A stretch of DNA of 64,000 nt from Monilinia fructicola (Eukaryota; Ascomycota; Leotiomycetes; Helotiales; Sclerotiniaceae): positions 2,501,001 to 2,565,000 of the forward strand of contig VICG01000006.1 in assembly GCA_008692225.1 (NCBI GenBank), in the 5' to 3' direction. This document shows, piece by piece, positions 22,020 to 32,203 of this stretch (position 1 is the first letter of the stretch; each line of letters starts with the position of its first letter). The position numbers were made by a program, and so were the translations under genes. The notes under the pieces are model-generated. The model was not told where the DNA came from. It saw nothing but the letters and a program-made list of their open reading frames with translations, and made no database searches.

Positions 22020-23622
22020 TTACTTGAGCTCTTCCAGAGGCGCTCTAATCTCTTGTCCATCCGCACTGGACCTTCCACCAACCTCCAAAAGTTTCTTAAA
22101 GACCCTTCCTAACCTCACAACTCCTTCTTCCAGATCTTCCACCTCCTCCCACGAGAAACAAAGTCTCAATCCTCTCGGTAGTTTCACACTATCATCCCCC
22201 TGCACCTCAAAAATACTTCCTTTAGCCACAATGAGGTTCTCCTCTTGCAATGCCACCTGCGGTACCAATTCCCCATCAATACCAATCGGAAGATTTAGCC
22301 ATATGAAATATCCGCCAAAGACTGTTATATCCTCCGTATTTTCAACGGTAACGCCCAGCGGCGCCAACTCTCGTTCAGCCGCTTTCATAATCCTCTCATA
22401 TCTCTTCTTATAAGTGGGTTGAAGAACCTCCTCAATATGTCTTGTCAATTCTCCAGATCGCAAGACCTGATCAACAATCGTAGCAGTCAATTGACTTGCG
22501 CACCCGCCACTCCTCGAACTTCCTACCTGACTCAACCCTAGAGCAAATTTTGGAGCCGCCTCTGCCCAGCCGGTACGAACACCCGGACCTGCAATCTTAC
22601 TAAAAGATCCATTACTAACCGCATTTCCAAAACTGCTCAGATTTGGGATAGGTTCAAGTGTGCGATCGATATCTACGAGTCGGGGTAAGAGAGCTTTCTT
22701 CAGAGGGCCATCTGGGGAAGATGAATCAGTAGACCATTGTAGAAAATCATAAACATCGTCTGTAATGATTAAAGCATCGTAACGGCGCGCCAATTGAACA
22801 AGTTTGGTGCGACATGATAGAGACATGGTCTTTCCCGATGGATTCGAAAAGGTAGGGACACAGTAGATGACGTTCTTGTAAATTTTCGCCCAAGACCTTG
22901 ATTCTGGGTTTTTGATGGGCTATTCATAGTTGTTAGCCTAGTATCTCTCGTGTAATCAGTCATACATCGTGGCTTTCAGCCCTGGGACAGGATGGAGGTT
23001 GATTTGGCGGACATCACGTGCAACAACCCAAACGTACCTTCACACCTGTATCCTCCTCCTCAGCTATTTTCATTTTTCGTTCCAATTCATCCAAATCCAC
23101 ACCCTCATCACCTTCTCCCACGGCCGCAACCCTCAACCCACTATCATCAAAGATTCTCCCTGCCAGAAAATAACCCGGCGTCACCATCCATACTCTAGTA
23201 AAGCTCGCATCCGTGTATGTCTGCAATATACAGGCTAGATTCTGAGATGCTCCTCCCGTGATACATATTCTATCAGCCTCTGGTGAATTCTCAGTACCTT
23301 GATTGTCTCGATTCCATGGTATGTTTTCTTTCTTGTCGTTAGGAGGAGGATAGTATTCCGAGTAGAATTCACGAAGCCATTGAGCAACACTCTCCCTCAT
23401 ATTTGATGGACCAGGATCCGGTCCATAGAGCAAACCCGGATTTGCAAGATCTGGGTTCGTCAGGACCTTATTTGCTGCATCTTGAATAGCTTGTGCTGGG
23501 AGGAGTGAAGCATTTGGCCAACCCCTTTGAAGATTGATCGGTTTCTTTGGTGAGTTAACCGCAACATTTGATGTGAAAGTGGGAGTGGGAGTGGGAGTGG
23601 GAGTGGGATTGTTTTTGGTCAT
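22020..23622 (-). CDS. PLP-dependent aminotransferase, class I/II
   Basis: Fold-type I aminotransferase-like enzyme. Two exons: 23622-23038 and 22919-22020, with a 118-bp intron (GTACGT donor, TAG acceptor) joined in phase 0 (DTGVK/PIKNPESRSW). Features: a Pro-Thr repeat near the N-terminus (about residues 6-13), LQRGWPNASLLPA, LLYGPDPGPSNMRESVAQWL, CITGGASQNLACIL, VWMVTPGYFLA, YCVPTFSNPSGKTMS, YDALIITDDVYDFLQW (PLP-binding Asp) and the lysine region GSFSKIAGPGVRTGWAEA. GLRLCFSW near the C-terminus carries the substrate-carboxylate Arg. It resembles fungal enzymes annotated as aromatic or 2-aminoadipate-type aminotransferases; the amino donor cannot be told. An in-frame upstream ATG at 23742 is possible. 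The conserved core starts near residue 30 of the shorter form, so I prefer the ATG at 23622. Confidence 0.88.
23583..23608. repeat. In-frame GTGGGA hexanucleotide repeat
   Basis: Tandem hexanucleotide copies that encode the Pro-Thr run near the N-terminus of the minus-strand aminotransferase. Length changes here would stay in frame. Confidence 0.7.
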
Positions 23623-24736
23623 AGTTGATGAAGATGACGTTCTGAGAGATTCCTCTTGATGGTTGATTGACGGAGATTGAATGATTGTATCTGCATCAAA
23701 TATATTAATTTTGATTCGAAGGTTTGTTAAATTTTGAATCATTTTAGTACGAGATTTTAGTCTTTCGTATGTATAACCTTAAGCCCTGGAGGGGGTTATC
23801 AGTGAGTGCCCAGGTAGGTGGTGGTGCTCTCTCTTATTCCTCGTATAACAAACAAACAACCTTGAAGTTTCTTTTGATTGAAGTGGGGTTGGGCTTGATG
23901 ATAGAGAGAACAATAAGGATTGTACGATTATATTTGTATTCATACGCAATTGATCAGCGACATCGGTATTGCATCATTTCATGTATAAATCTCAAATAGA
24001 CAAATCATCGACAACACATACTCACATACTCACATACTCACATACTCACATACTCACATACTCACATATCAATCATATCGTATTATATCATCCATCTCTC
24101 CATCTCTCCATCTCTCCATCTCTCCATCTGTCCATCTATTCTTCTTAGGTATGTTCAAGCACTTTACTTTGATCTTCATGACAAGAATTACATCACATCA
24201 TTCATTCGCAACCATAAATCAAAAACACAGCATTTTATCATCATTTTTAAAATATTTTATTCGTTTGAAAATTGTGGTAGAAGCCATTTCCATTTGGCAT
24301 TTGCTGTCATCCCGAATGTACAGCCATAGAGCAAAACATATTGCAATGAAGTAAGTACTCATGATTGAGACTTTCTCAGGAACCGTCAAGAACGTTTCAA
24401 GGTTCAGATGATTCCTTTTTGTTCCTTCATGTCGTCGTCGTAAGTGATGCCCTGCATGCCATCCTAACCTATGCCTATGCCTCTCGAAAAACAATAAGAA
24501 GCAAGTCATGACTGCGTGCAAATTTACATTGCGACCTATAGTGCAAACCAAATTGCATCGTGACCGCTGACGCGACAAACACCCGCTGATGAGGGTTTGA
24601 AGTTACAAGTGTAGATATTTTGAAAAGTATTGGGTAGAGAGAAAAAAAGCATGCTTCAGAAGTACACGTTGAAGGCTTCATTATTCATGAGGAATATGAT
24701 GACTAAGTATCGTGTCTCTATGGACTATTCTGACAA
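23623..24736. other. Intergenic with two short tandem arrays
   Basis: Between the aminotransferase start and the 3' end of the large minus-strand gene. It holds the 8-bp arrays at 24016-24068 and 24092-24138. Nothing else recognisable. Confidence 0.45.
24016..24138. repeat. Two adjacent 8-bp tandem arrays, ACATACTC then CATCTCTC
   Basis: About 6.6 copies of ACATACTC (24016-24068) are followed after a short gap by about 5 copies of CATCTCTC/CATCTGTC (24092-24138). Both arrays are A/C/T-only on the plus strand. Confidence 0.85.
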
Positions 24737-27700
24737 TTAAGTGTGAATCGGTGTGGTAACATGGCGATTCCAGTTGGAATTATTTCCGAATCCTCTTCCC
24801 CCACGGCCACGGCTAGAAGTATTACTTGGATTGGGAGATTGAGTATCGCGAGGGGTGGATGAAGGGCCATTGTTGGCATCTCTTGTACCACGACCACCTC
24901 TTGGATGTGTTGATGAAGTTTGTCGTGATCCGCCACGTCCGCGTCTAGGGTTGCTTCTGGTACGAGACGTAGTGGAATGAACAGATTTGGGTTTTTCTTG
25001 GCCGGGTAACAGAATGACAAAGACACTGGAATTGTTGCTGGTCTCTGCTGGAAATTGAATTGGGTCGACTGAGGTTGTGTCAGAAACCAAGAATCTTCTG
25101 GGCATGTTCCTTGGTGGTGCTGTAGCAGGTATGAAAGCGTTTTCCGGCGCGAATTGAGGTATATTTACGACAGGCAATGAACCCATCTCTTGTTCCTCAA
25201 AACATTCCTCTGCGGCTGGTTTCGTATCAAGTAATTCTTCTTCCTCAATCAAGTTATCATTGATGGATCCAGGGAGAGAGACAGTAGCAGAAGCCTGAGA
25301 TTCCGATGAATGATCAAATACACGTCTGCTAGAAGAGTCGACAGCGAGAGCATGTGTTCTGGGTGGGGACTTCTTGCCGAACAACTGATCTATCTTGTCC
25401 TTCCATTCTCCAGTTTGGGTTGATGGAGTTGGCCCTCTGCGAATGTCATAAGAGGTTGACCCCGCTCGCGTAAGTCCATGACGAGCTGCTAACCCAGGAA
25501 TCTGACTGATGGCAGGAACAGCAGGAGCTGCAGCCGCGGCAGCAAAAGATTGAGGTCTAGGAGGGGGAGTGGGGGTAACAACAACTGGAGGTGGTAATCT
25601 AACCACAGGCAGTGGTGGTGGTAGAGCAACATGTGGGCGTGCAAAATCACTATCATAAGCTGGGTGACCAGCCATAGTGGGTGGAGGTGGAGATGGTGAT
25701 GATGATCGTTCAAAACCATAACCATTCATCTCTTCAAGGCGAACATCACGCTGGTTGTTAGGGAAGAATTTCGACTCTCGATGTGCGTTTGATGCGTTTG
25801 TCTCTTGCCCCGATGGCCATGAATTGTTGTTGTATTGCGGTCGAGATAATTCGGGTCTAGCGTTACCACGAGACATATTTTCGGTCAAAACTGAAGTACT
25901 CGATGACCCTCCTTCAATGAATGTAGTTGAAACATTTTTCGTATTGCTTCTCGTGCCGTCTTCGTTTAATGTAACTTGTTTCCAGGTATCTTTGTAAATA
26001 GGCTGAGAAAGGTCCTCGATCATGCCAGCTGCTTCCAATCCACGCTTGCGCTCCAATTCTTCTTGCTGTTGATGAAGAATGGCATCCTCTTGTGAAATCC
26101 TGTCTGATACGCCACCCCAAACTGATCTAGCCACAGCCCTTCTTTGCTCCTCTTCGTATGATCTCGATGGTTGCGGTGCTCTATTCACTGATGGAGGTCC
26201 GATTGGAGGTGGTCGAGAATTATACTGATCACGACCACGGTTTGCCTGATAAGAGCCATTGCCACGGTTTGCGCCAGGAGGACCAATGGGTCCTGGATGA
26301 GCAGTTGAATGAGACATATCTGAGAGTGATTGACGAGACATTTCTGGAAGTCTATTCAATTCTGGATTGAAAGTACCATTTCCAATTGTCTTTTCGTTGG
26401 TGGGAGGTCCCCAAATTCTCGAAGAAGAATTTTGTGGTGGTGGTGGAGCAGCCGACCATGAACTGAATCTGTCTGTAGGATAATTTGAAGCTGAATTTCT
26501 CTGCCAGGCTTGTGAATTTCGATTATCAGGTATAGCTTGTTGTGCAGATGCGGAAGCATTCTGTTGAAAGACTCCATTTGGACGTAAATCTGATTCAGTA
26601 GCATTTCCTTCGATGTGTCTTGCGTTAAGATTTTCGCCTGCAGTGTCTTGCTTTGGAGTGTGGGCATCGTTGGATGTTTCCGCTACTTTAGTTGGAGGAA
26701 TTGGATTTTCTTTGCGTGCTTGAATTGATGTAGGAATGGTTTCCTCCTTGGCTAGGTCATCCTTAACCTTCTTCTTTTCTGGAGGCGGGCCCATAGCTTC
26801 AAGCTTAATACGAATACGCTCCTTTCTTTCGGCCTCTTCTTTTGCTTCTGCTTCCTGTCTTCTCTTGATAGCGAGTTCACGAGTGCGCCTCATGATATTC
26901 TTCTGCTCTTCCAGAACGTCTTCTTTTGGTGCAGAGCTCGTTGGTGGGCCCTGTGGTGGACCTTGACCATGCATGTGTATGTCACCCCCCGGAGATGGAG
27001 CAAGCTGTCCATAAGTAGAATGGGGAGATTGATGACTGACAACTGATGGTGCCCTAGGTTGCCATGCCTGATTTTGGTTTTGATAACCTCGCTGCTGATG
27101 TTGCTGGGGTGGAAAATGTTGACCAGACGGAGAGAAATTAGGTGAAGATGGTGCATCACTTACAGCTGCTAAAGAGCCCCTGCGCGCGCTCAAAGTATCA
27201 TGTGGCGGTGGCATATCATGACCACGGCTCATACGTCTAGCAAAATTTCCACTTCCTCCACTAACATTAGATGAGGTGCGACGGCGTGCGTAAGACCCTT
27301 GCTGCCCACTTGTGTGATGAGTTTGGAAAGCAGCAGATGGCTCTGCAGGTCCGTCATGGTGAGATGGTCGTTGAAGAACTGCAGGACCACGAGATTGCCC
27401 ATCGGATCTAGGGACTCCACGGCGAGCCTCATTAACAGGTTCATATCTACCTGATTGAGAATTATAGAGTTCCCTGCTAGCATGTGCATTGCCATCTCTC
27501 CATGTTCGACTAAAATCATCGGCGGCAATTTCTTTCGCCGGTGGCGGGGGCATACCAGAAAATCCATGAGGATCTCTGTGGTTAAACCGATTTTGCTGAG
27601 GTTGGTGTTGTGAATGTTGAGAAACTTCAATCGCGACAGGAGCCACCTTTTCAACTGGCGGAAGTTGGGCCCATGGAGATTTAACAGGTGTAGGAGGTCC

Positions 27701-28807
27701 TGGTGGTTTTGCAACGAGAGTAGGTTTTTCAGGGGCACCCTTAAGAATCAGACCAGCTTTTCCGGAACCAAGTCGAGGGGCAGGGGCAGCTATCGCTTGA
27801 GGTGTTGGTGATTTAGATGGTTGTGGTGCAGGCTCTGATCTCTTAATTTCCTTTACAACTGGCGCAGGTTCAGGTTCAGGTTCAGGTTCGGGAGGTGGCG
27901 GAGGTGCCTCATCCGCATGCGGGAGAGTAATCTTCGTGCCATCGGTCCACTCAATCGATTCAGGCGCCCAATCATCATCGTCATCGTCGATATCTGCCCA
28001 ATTTGCTTGCTTACCAGGGTCATCGGATTGTAATCTAGTCGCTAGATGAATACCATAACGCTGCTTCAATTCTTCATCCGTGAATCGCCTTGGTTCTGGC
28101 GGAGGTGCAGCTATTTTTTGTTAGAATGCTTCCTCCATAATCGCGGTAATGTGTAACCTACGTCTGTTTTTGTTCCACACAGCACTCGCATCGGGAGCAC
28201 CGCCAGCTTTTCCGCCATTTGCCGTAGTTGAAGCTCGTGGTGTTGAATCACGCAGACTACTGCCTGTTTTTGCGACTAACCTAGGCTTGGGTGTAGATGA
28301 CGTCGAAGCTGTCAAAGTTGTTGGCGCGGTAGTAGAAACTGTTGGACCTTTATCTCCCAGCTTCGACGGGGTCACAGCAGTGGAAGCTTTTGATGCCAAA
28401 AATGTCTTATTCACTGAAACTGCCTTGAAAGAAGGGACGGGTTTCTTGACGGCCGAGGTCGATCGAATATGGCCACCCTTTTCGTCGCCAATTTTCGAGG
28501 TTTCCGCTTTCGTAACTTCAGTATCCGATCCTCCACTAACACTGACCTCCGCCGAGTTATTGATGGGTTCGAGAAAATCTGAATTTTGTTTAACTCCATC
28601 TTTATCGACAGTAACATTGTTTCCATCTACAGAGAGAGTTTGTTCGGAGGGGACATCTTGACTCTTGGTTTCAATAGTGTTCTAGGCGCATGTCAGCATT
28701 TTTCGATAAACTGCAAGGGACCATGCTATTGTATAACCCACCAGCTCATGATCAGGAGTTTTAGATGGCGTCGCGAAGTTTTCAGGAGTGGCTTCAGTTG
28801 CCATCAT
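24737..28807 (-). CDS. Large conserved, mostly disordered protein of unknown function
   Basis: Three exons: 28807-28742, 28681-28162 and 28110-24737. Small introns of 59 and 51 bp join in phases 0 and 1. The product is about 1319 aa. The N-terminal part is Ser/Thr/Lys-rich with KPRLVAKTGSSLRDSTPRAS and GAPDASAVWNKNR. It continues to RRFTDEELKQRYGIHLATRLQ and an acidic block WADIDDDDDDWAPESIEWTD, which is the most ordered-looking segment. The rest is Pro/Gln/Ser/Arg-rich. It has a charged helix (MRRTRELAIKRRQEAEAKEE...), a motif ARSVWGGVSDRISQEDAIL, poly-Pro stretches, and a C-terminal RG/RGG-rich tail (RGRGGSRQ, RGGRGTRD, GRGGRGFG). The composition suggests an RNA- or translation-associated scaffold, but I do not recognise a named family. 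Its 3374-bp last exon is free of frame breaks. Confidence 0.85.
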
Positions 28808-30557
28808 ACGTCCTCAAAATGTTTATGTGGTGTCGAAGTAGTTGCGCATGCGATAGTTTTCGTGACTGCACAAGCTTTCTAAACCTTGATGAGGGTTATG
28901 ATCAAATATTGGTGGGGGGGATTTTATTCTTGTAGATGAGGTTAAGTTGCGACAAATGGAATAAAGATCTTAAGAAGGACCTTTCGCGAATCGCAATATC
29001 TTGGGTATCTTTGAAGTCAGGAAGTAAAATATGAGAGGGATTCAATTGTAGAGAGATATTCTGAAGGTTTGATTTGGCTTCTTGCGAGACTTGTTACCAT
29101 TCAAATGATACGAACACTAACCTTAGCTAGTACAGTATTGATTCGAAGGCTGATTATGTAATAATGTGTGACTATCAACCAATGAGGTGGTATTATTGAT
29201 TAAATTGAATTATTATTATTACCGTACCCGACTACTAGTATAGGTAGGTAAGGTAAGGAAGTTCCAAGGTTACCTAGGTACCTTCAGCTCCAGCTACTTT
29301 TAGTAGGCCGTAAAGTGAATGAATGTAACATGAACTTGGATTGAAAAAAATATGATAAAATGAGAAATGCTGAAAATCAACAATAATCTAATAATCTACT
29401 TATTACCTAGTAGTAGACAGCAATTAATTATCCAATAATCCAATACTGTTTCTGGGGAGCTCCAGGCTCCAGGCTAATCTAACTATCTATATATACACCT
29501 AGGTAGGTATAATAATGGTTTCATCTTGGTTAGTAATTTATTATTATCTATCTACCTAGTACTCGCTCACCTTTCACAGAATACTTACAGTACCCGTGGA
29601 CATGCCTTTTTGCCTACCTCCAGGGCTAGGCGAGTTTAACGATAAATTCTCTATCTATATATAGGAACGTAGGTATCCATTACCTAGATAGATATATATA
29701 CATATATATATATATCCACCTATGTATGTATAACGTATCTTCAGTTGCCTTTATACTGTGTTTCTTTACTACAAATAAGTAGGTAGGTATACAGCATATA
29801 AATAACCAACAATAACATGGAAGTTCACGTAATTCGCATAGCTCCAATTGGCGATCCGATAACTTTCCGCTCGACTTTTAGAGACACAGCCATGTCGGCT
29901 GTTCTACCCATGAGATAATTCCAAAACATCAAGGTATGACAAATTTCGGAGTGACACATATACAGTACGATGGTTGCAATGCGAAAAGTAAGGAGCCAGG
30001 GGATTATTGAGATGTAGCAAGGAAGATTCGACTGATTTCTCATTTCATCTCCCATGATCTTCCGTCTACGGGCACACGACATTTGGATTTTGATAAGCGA
30101 GTAATTTTCATCGAATACCTCAATGATGTTGACAATAACAATAGGATGAGGGAAAAACAATTGACGCAGGCTCTCAACTTTTTTAAAGTACCTCACTAAC
30201 CATTGAGCCTCACATACCTTGATAGGAGGGAAGAAGACATGGAGCGATCTTGGGAATCTCACAATGTGTTAAATGAACTGCAGGTGGAGGCCACTTTGGC
30301 ATATGACGAGCATACTCCTGGAGTATAAAGTATCGATAATTCGAAACCAACTCTTCCACCGAATCGCACAACCATTTTTGGGGCCGCATCTGGACCCAAA
30401 TTGCACCACACCCAATAGGACAACCACCACAACGTACGAGATCAAACCAACGACTTGACTGGTATTCATCTATTCGTTCCTTATTTACACCCAAGTAACA
30501 AAATGCCCGCGAATGCTAATCTCCCCCGCACCCTTCCTCTCTCCATAGACCATCCAT
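28808..30557. other. AT-rich intergenic region with CCTAGGTA palindromes
   Basis: About 1.75 kb. 29230-29800 carries many (C)CTAGGTA(GG) motifs and ATATAT tracts. Minus-strand open stretches at 29825-30262 and 30210-30494 have no recognisable domain. They could be a lineage-specific gene but I cannot support it. Confidence 0.4.
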
Positions 30558-31093
30558 CTAGTGAGCATTGTTCTTGTGGTGACCTGTCCCAAATAGTTAG
30601 TCATCTGTTGATCTATGCAACTCTAATGTTATCAATACTTACGCAAGTGGAAGTAATAGTTCTGAGCATAACCAATACCAACCAAAAAGATCAAGGCGTG
30701 AATGATAGGTGTGGCAGAAGGGTTCTTTCCGAAGTACTTGGCTTGGTATCTGCCTAACAATCCCTTGGCCTGAACCTCTGGTGCTGGTCCGCGGGGAAGT
30801 TTCTCATAGAAGCTAACTACACGTTGCATGCGGGCGGCATCTTTAGCAGCGCCGAGTCCCTATTTCAGTGTTAGAAATAGTGTGTGCGATTTGTGATTCG
30901 ACATATGTGATGGTAGACAAAAGCTCGAGATGTTGACAGACAAAGATTATGGTGGGGAGAAACAACTTACGGATGGAGAGGCAACCTAGGATGGAGTTAG
31001 TCTCAATTGAATGTGAGGAGCATTGAGGGGCATAGCAGACATACCTTAGGAGGGATGAGGGTGGAAAGGGCTCTGCGTGTAACGAAAACTCAT
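30558..31093 (-). CDS. ATP17: Mitochondrial F1Fo ATP synthase subunit f, start region frameshifted
   Basis: Small inner-membrane subunit of complex V. Exons: 31093-31045, 30985-30971 (a 15-base microexon, VASPS), 30859-30643 and 30583-30558. The core reads FYEKLPRGPAPEVQAKGLL, GRYQAKYFGKNPSATPI, one transmembrane helix (HALIFLVGIGYAQNYYF) and the typical end HLRHHKNNAH. That end is reached only by splicing the last intron (GTAAGT at 30642, CAG ending 30584). The N-terminus has the presequence-like FVTRRALSTLIPPK. The ATG at 31093 reads one frame off: ATGAGTTTTCG has one T more than needed for MSFVTRRAL. I take 31093 as the true start and the T4 run (about 31085-31088) as the break. It shares a 270-bp intergenic with a complex I gene. 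Identity is firm; the frameshift may be a sequence error. Confidence 0.88.
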
Positions 31094-31363
31094 CTTGATG
31101 ACTACCTCATGGAATCAGCCCAATTGGTCTTCGCGCAATCTATAGTACAGTTTATCATGAATTCAGCCATAATACATACCTTTTCTGACGTCGTGATGAA
31201 ATCTAGGAACGATGGATTGAAGTTGTCTACAATCTTCCCTCAAATCTCGTTCCGAAAGCCTCCACTAGTGTGCTTATGTAAGCGTCTTCCGGAGCCTCAA
31301 CATGGAACCTCCAAATCAAACATCCAATGATCTTCCCCTCAATTGCGACTTATTATACACAAA
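31094..31363. promoter_or_regulatory. Shared divergent promoter of two respiratory-chain genes
   Basis: 270 bases separate the start codons of the ATP synthase subunit f gene (minus) and the NDUFS4-type gene (plus). No other coding sequence lies here, so both promoters must overlap or sit within it. No clear TATA box is seen near either start; specific factor sites cannot be assigned. Confidence 0.6.
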
Positions 31364-32203
31364 ATGTCACTTCTTCGCCCTTCAATCGCAGGGCGATTAC
31401 TCCGTTCCGCAGGCCCTACCGGACTGCGCTCTATCCCAAGTGGAGTGAGATATGAACAGACATCTTCCGGTGTCCCTCTCACTCCTTCGAACATTACACA
31501 ACCGCGCCATTCTACCGGGGAATCGTCGTTGATTAATCACCCACAATCGAAGGACAAGTTGGTTAAGCATAATCAACCAGATTACGGAGTGGAAGTTGAT
31601 CAGGCTGTTTCGTGAGTTTTCCTTTGGGGGGTACATGGACAGTTTAGGCACAAGGGAGGAAGATGGATTACTGATGGGAAATTGGCAGATTGTTCACCCC
31701 AATCCCAAAGCGTGTTATGAATGGTAGTGAAGAGGGAGATATTTTGCCTGCTGCAGTTTTATCTGGTGCTCCCGTCGAGTTGCAAGCTCGAACAGTCCGG
31801 TACGTTCTCAACTAGATATCTATATCCCAAACCTATCCAACTATTACTTTTATTCTTAATACCCGAACAAATAACTGATTCTACCACCTCTAGCATTTAT
31901 CGCCCTGCTAAAACTGCCACACAATCCGGCGACTGGCATGGTCACCACTGGCGCATGGACTGGGATATCTTGTCTAAGGGCCATCGTTGGGAGAATCCTC
32001 TCATGGGCTGGCAATCATCTGCCGATTTTATGCAAGGCACACATATCAACTTCAAAACCAAGGAGGATGCGATTAGATTTGCAGAGAAGCAAGGGTATGA
32101 ATTCTTTGTCCAAGAGCCGAATGAGAGGAAAATTACGCCCAAAGCGTATGCAAACAACTTTTTATGGAGTGAAAGAAAGTTGAAGCACATCAGGACGAAG
32201 TAG
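31364..32203 (+). CDS. NADH:ubiquinone oxidoreductase NDUFS4-type subunit (21/18 kDa)
   Basis: Accessory subunit at the matrix arm of respiratory complex I. Three exons, 31364-31611, 31689-31799 and 31894-32203, give 222 aa with consistent phases. The N-terminal part is Arg/Ser-rich and fits a mitochondrial presequence (MSLLRPSIAGRLLRSAG...). The conserved body includes PIPKRVM, GAPVELQARTVRIYRPAKTA, TQSGDWHGHHWRMDWDIL, RWENPLMGWQSSADFMQG, FKTKEDAIRFAEKQGYEFFV, and the ending PKAYANNFLWSERKLKHIRTK. These match the NDUFS4/AQDQ family, including the conserved WENPLMGW and YANNF blocks. No break. It is divergently paired with the complex V subunit f gene, so the two may be co-expressed. Confidence 0.93.

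Noticed and set aside
24737..28807. Several minus- and plus-strand frames overlapping the large gene
   Set aside because: They are alternative-frame shadows of low-complexity coding sequence.
29870..29935. Stem-like sequence resembling a tRNA on the minus strand
   Set aside because: A small ACAGCC/GGCTGT hairpin is present but no A-box, B-box or acceptor stem fits a tRNA.
29825..30494. Two minus-strand frames that could be exons of one gene
   Set aside because: A GTATGT donor is present, but I found no convincing acceptor pairing and no recognisable domain.
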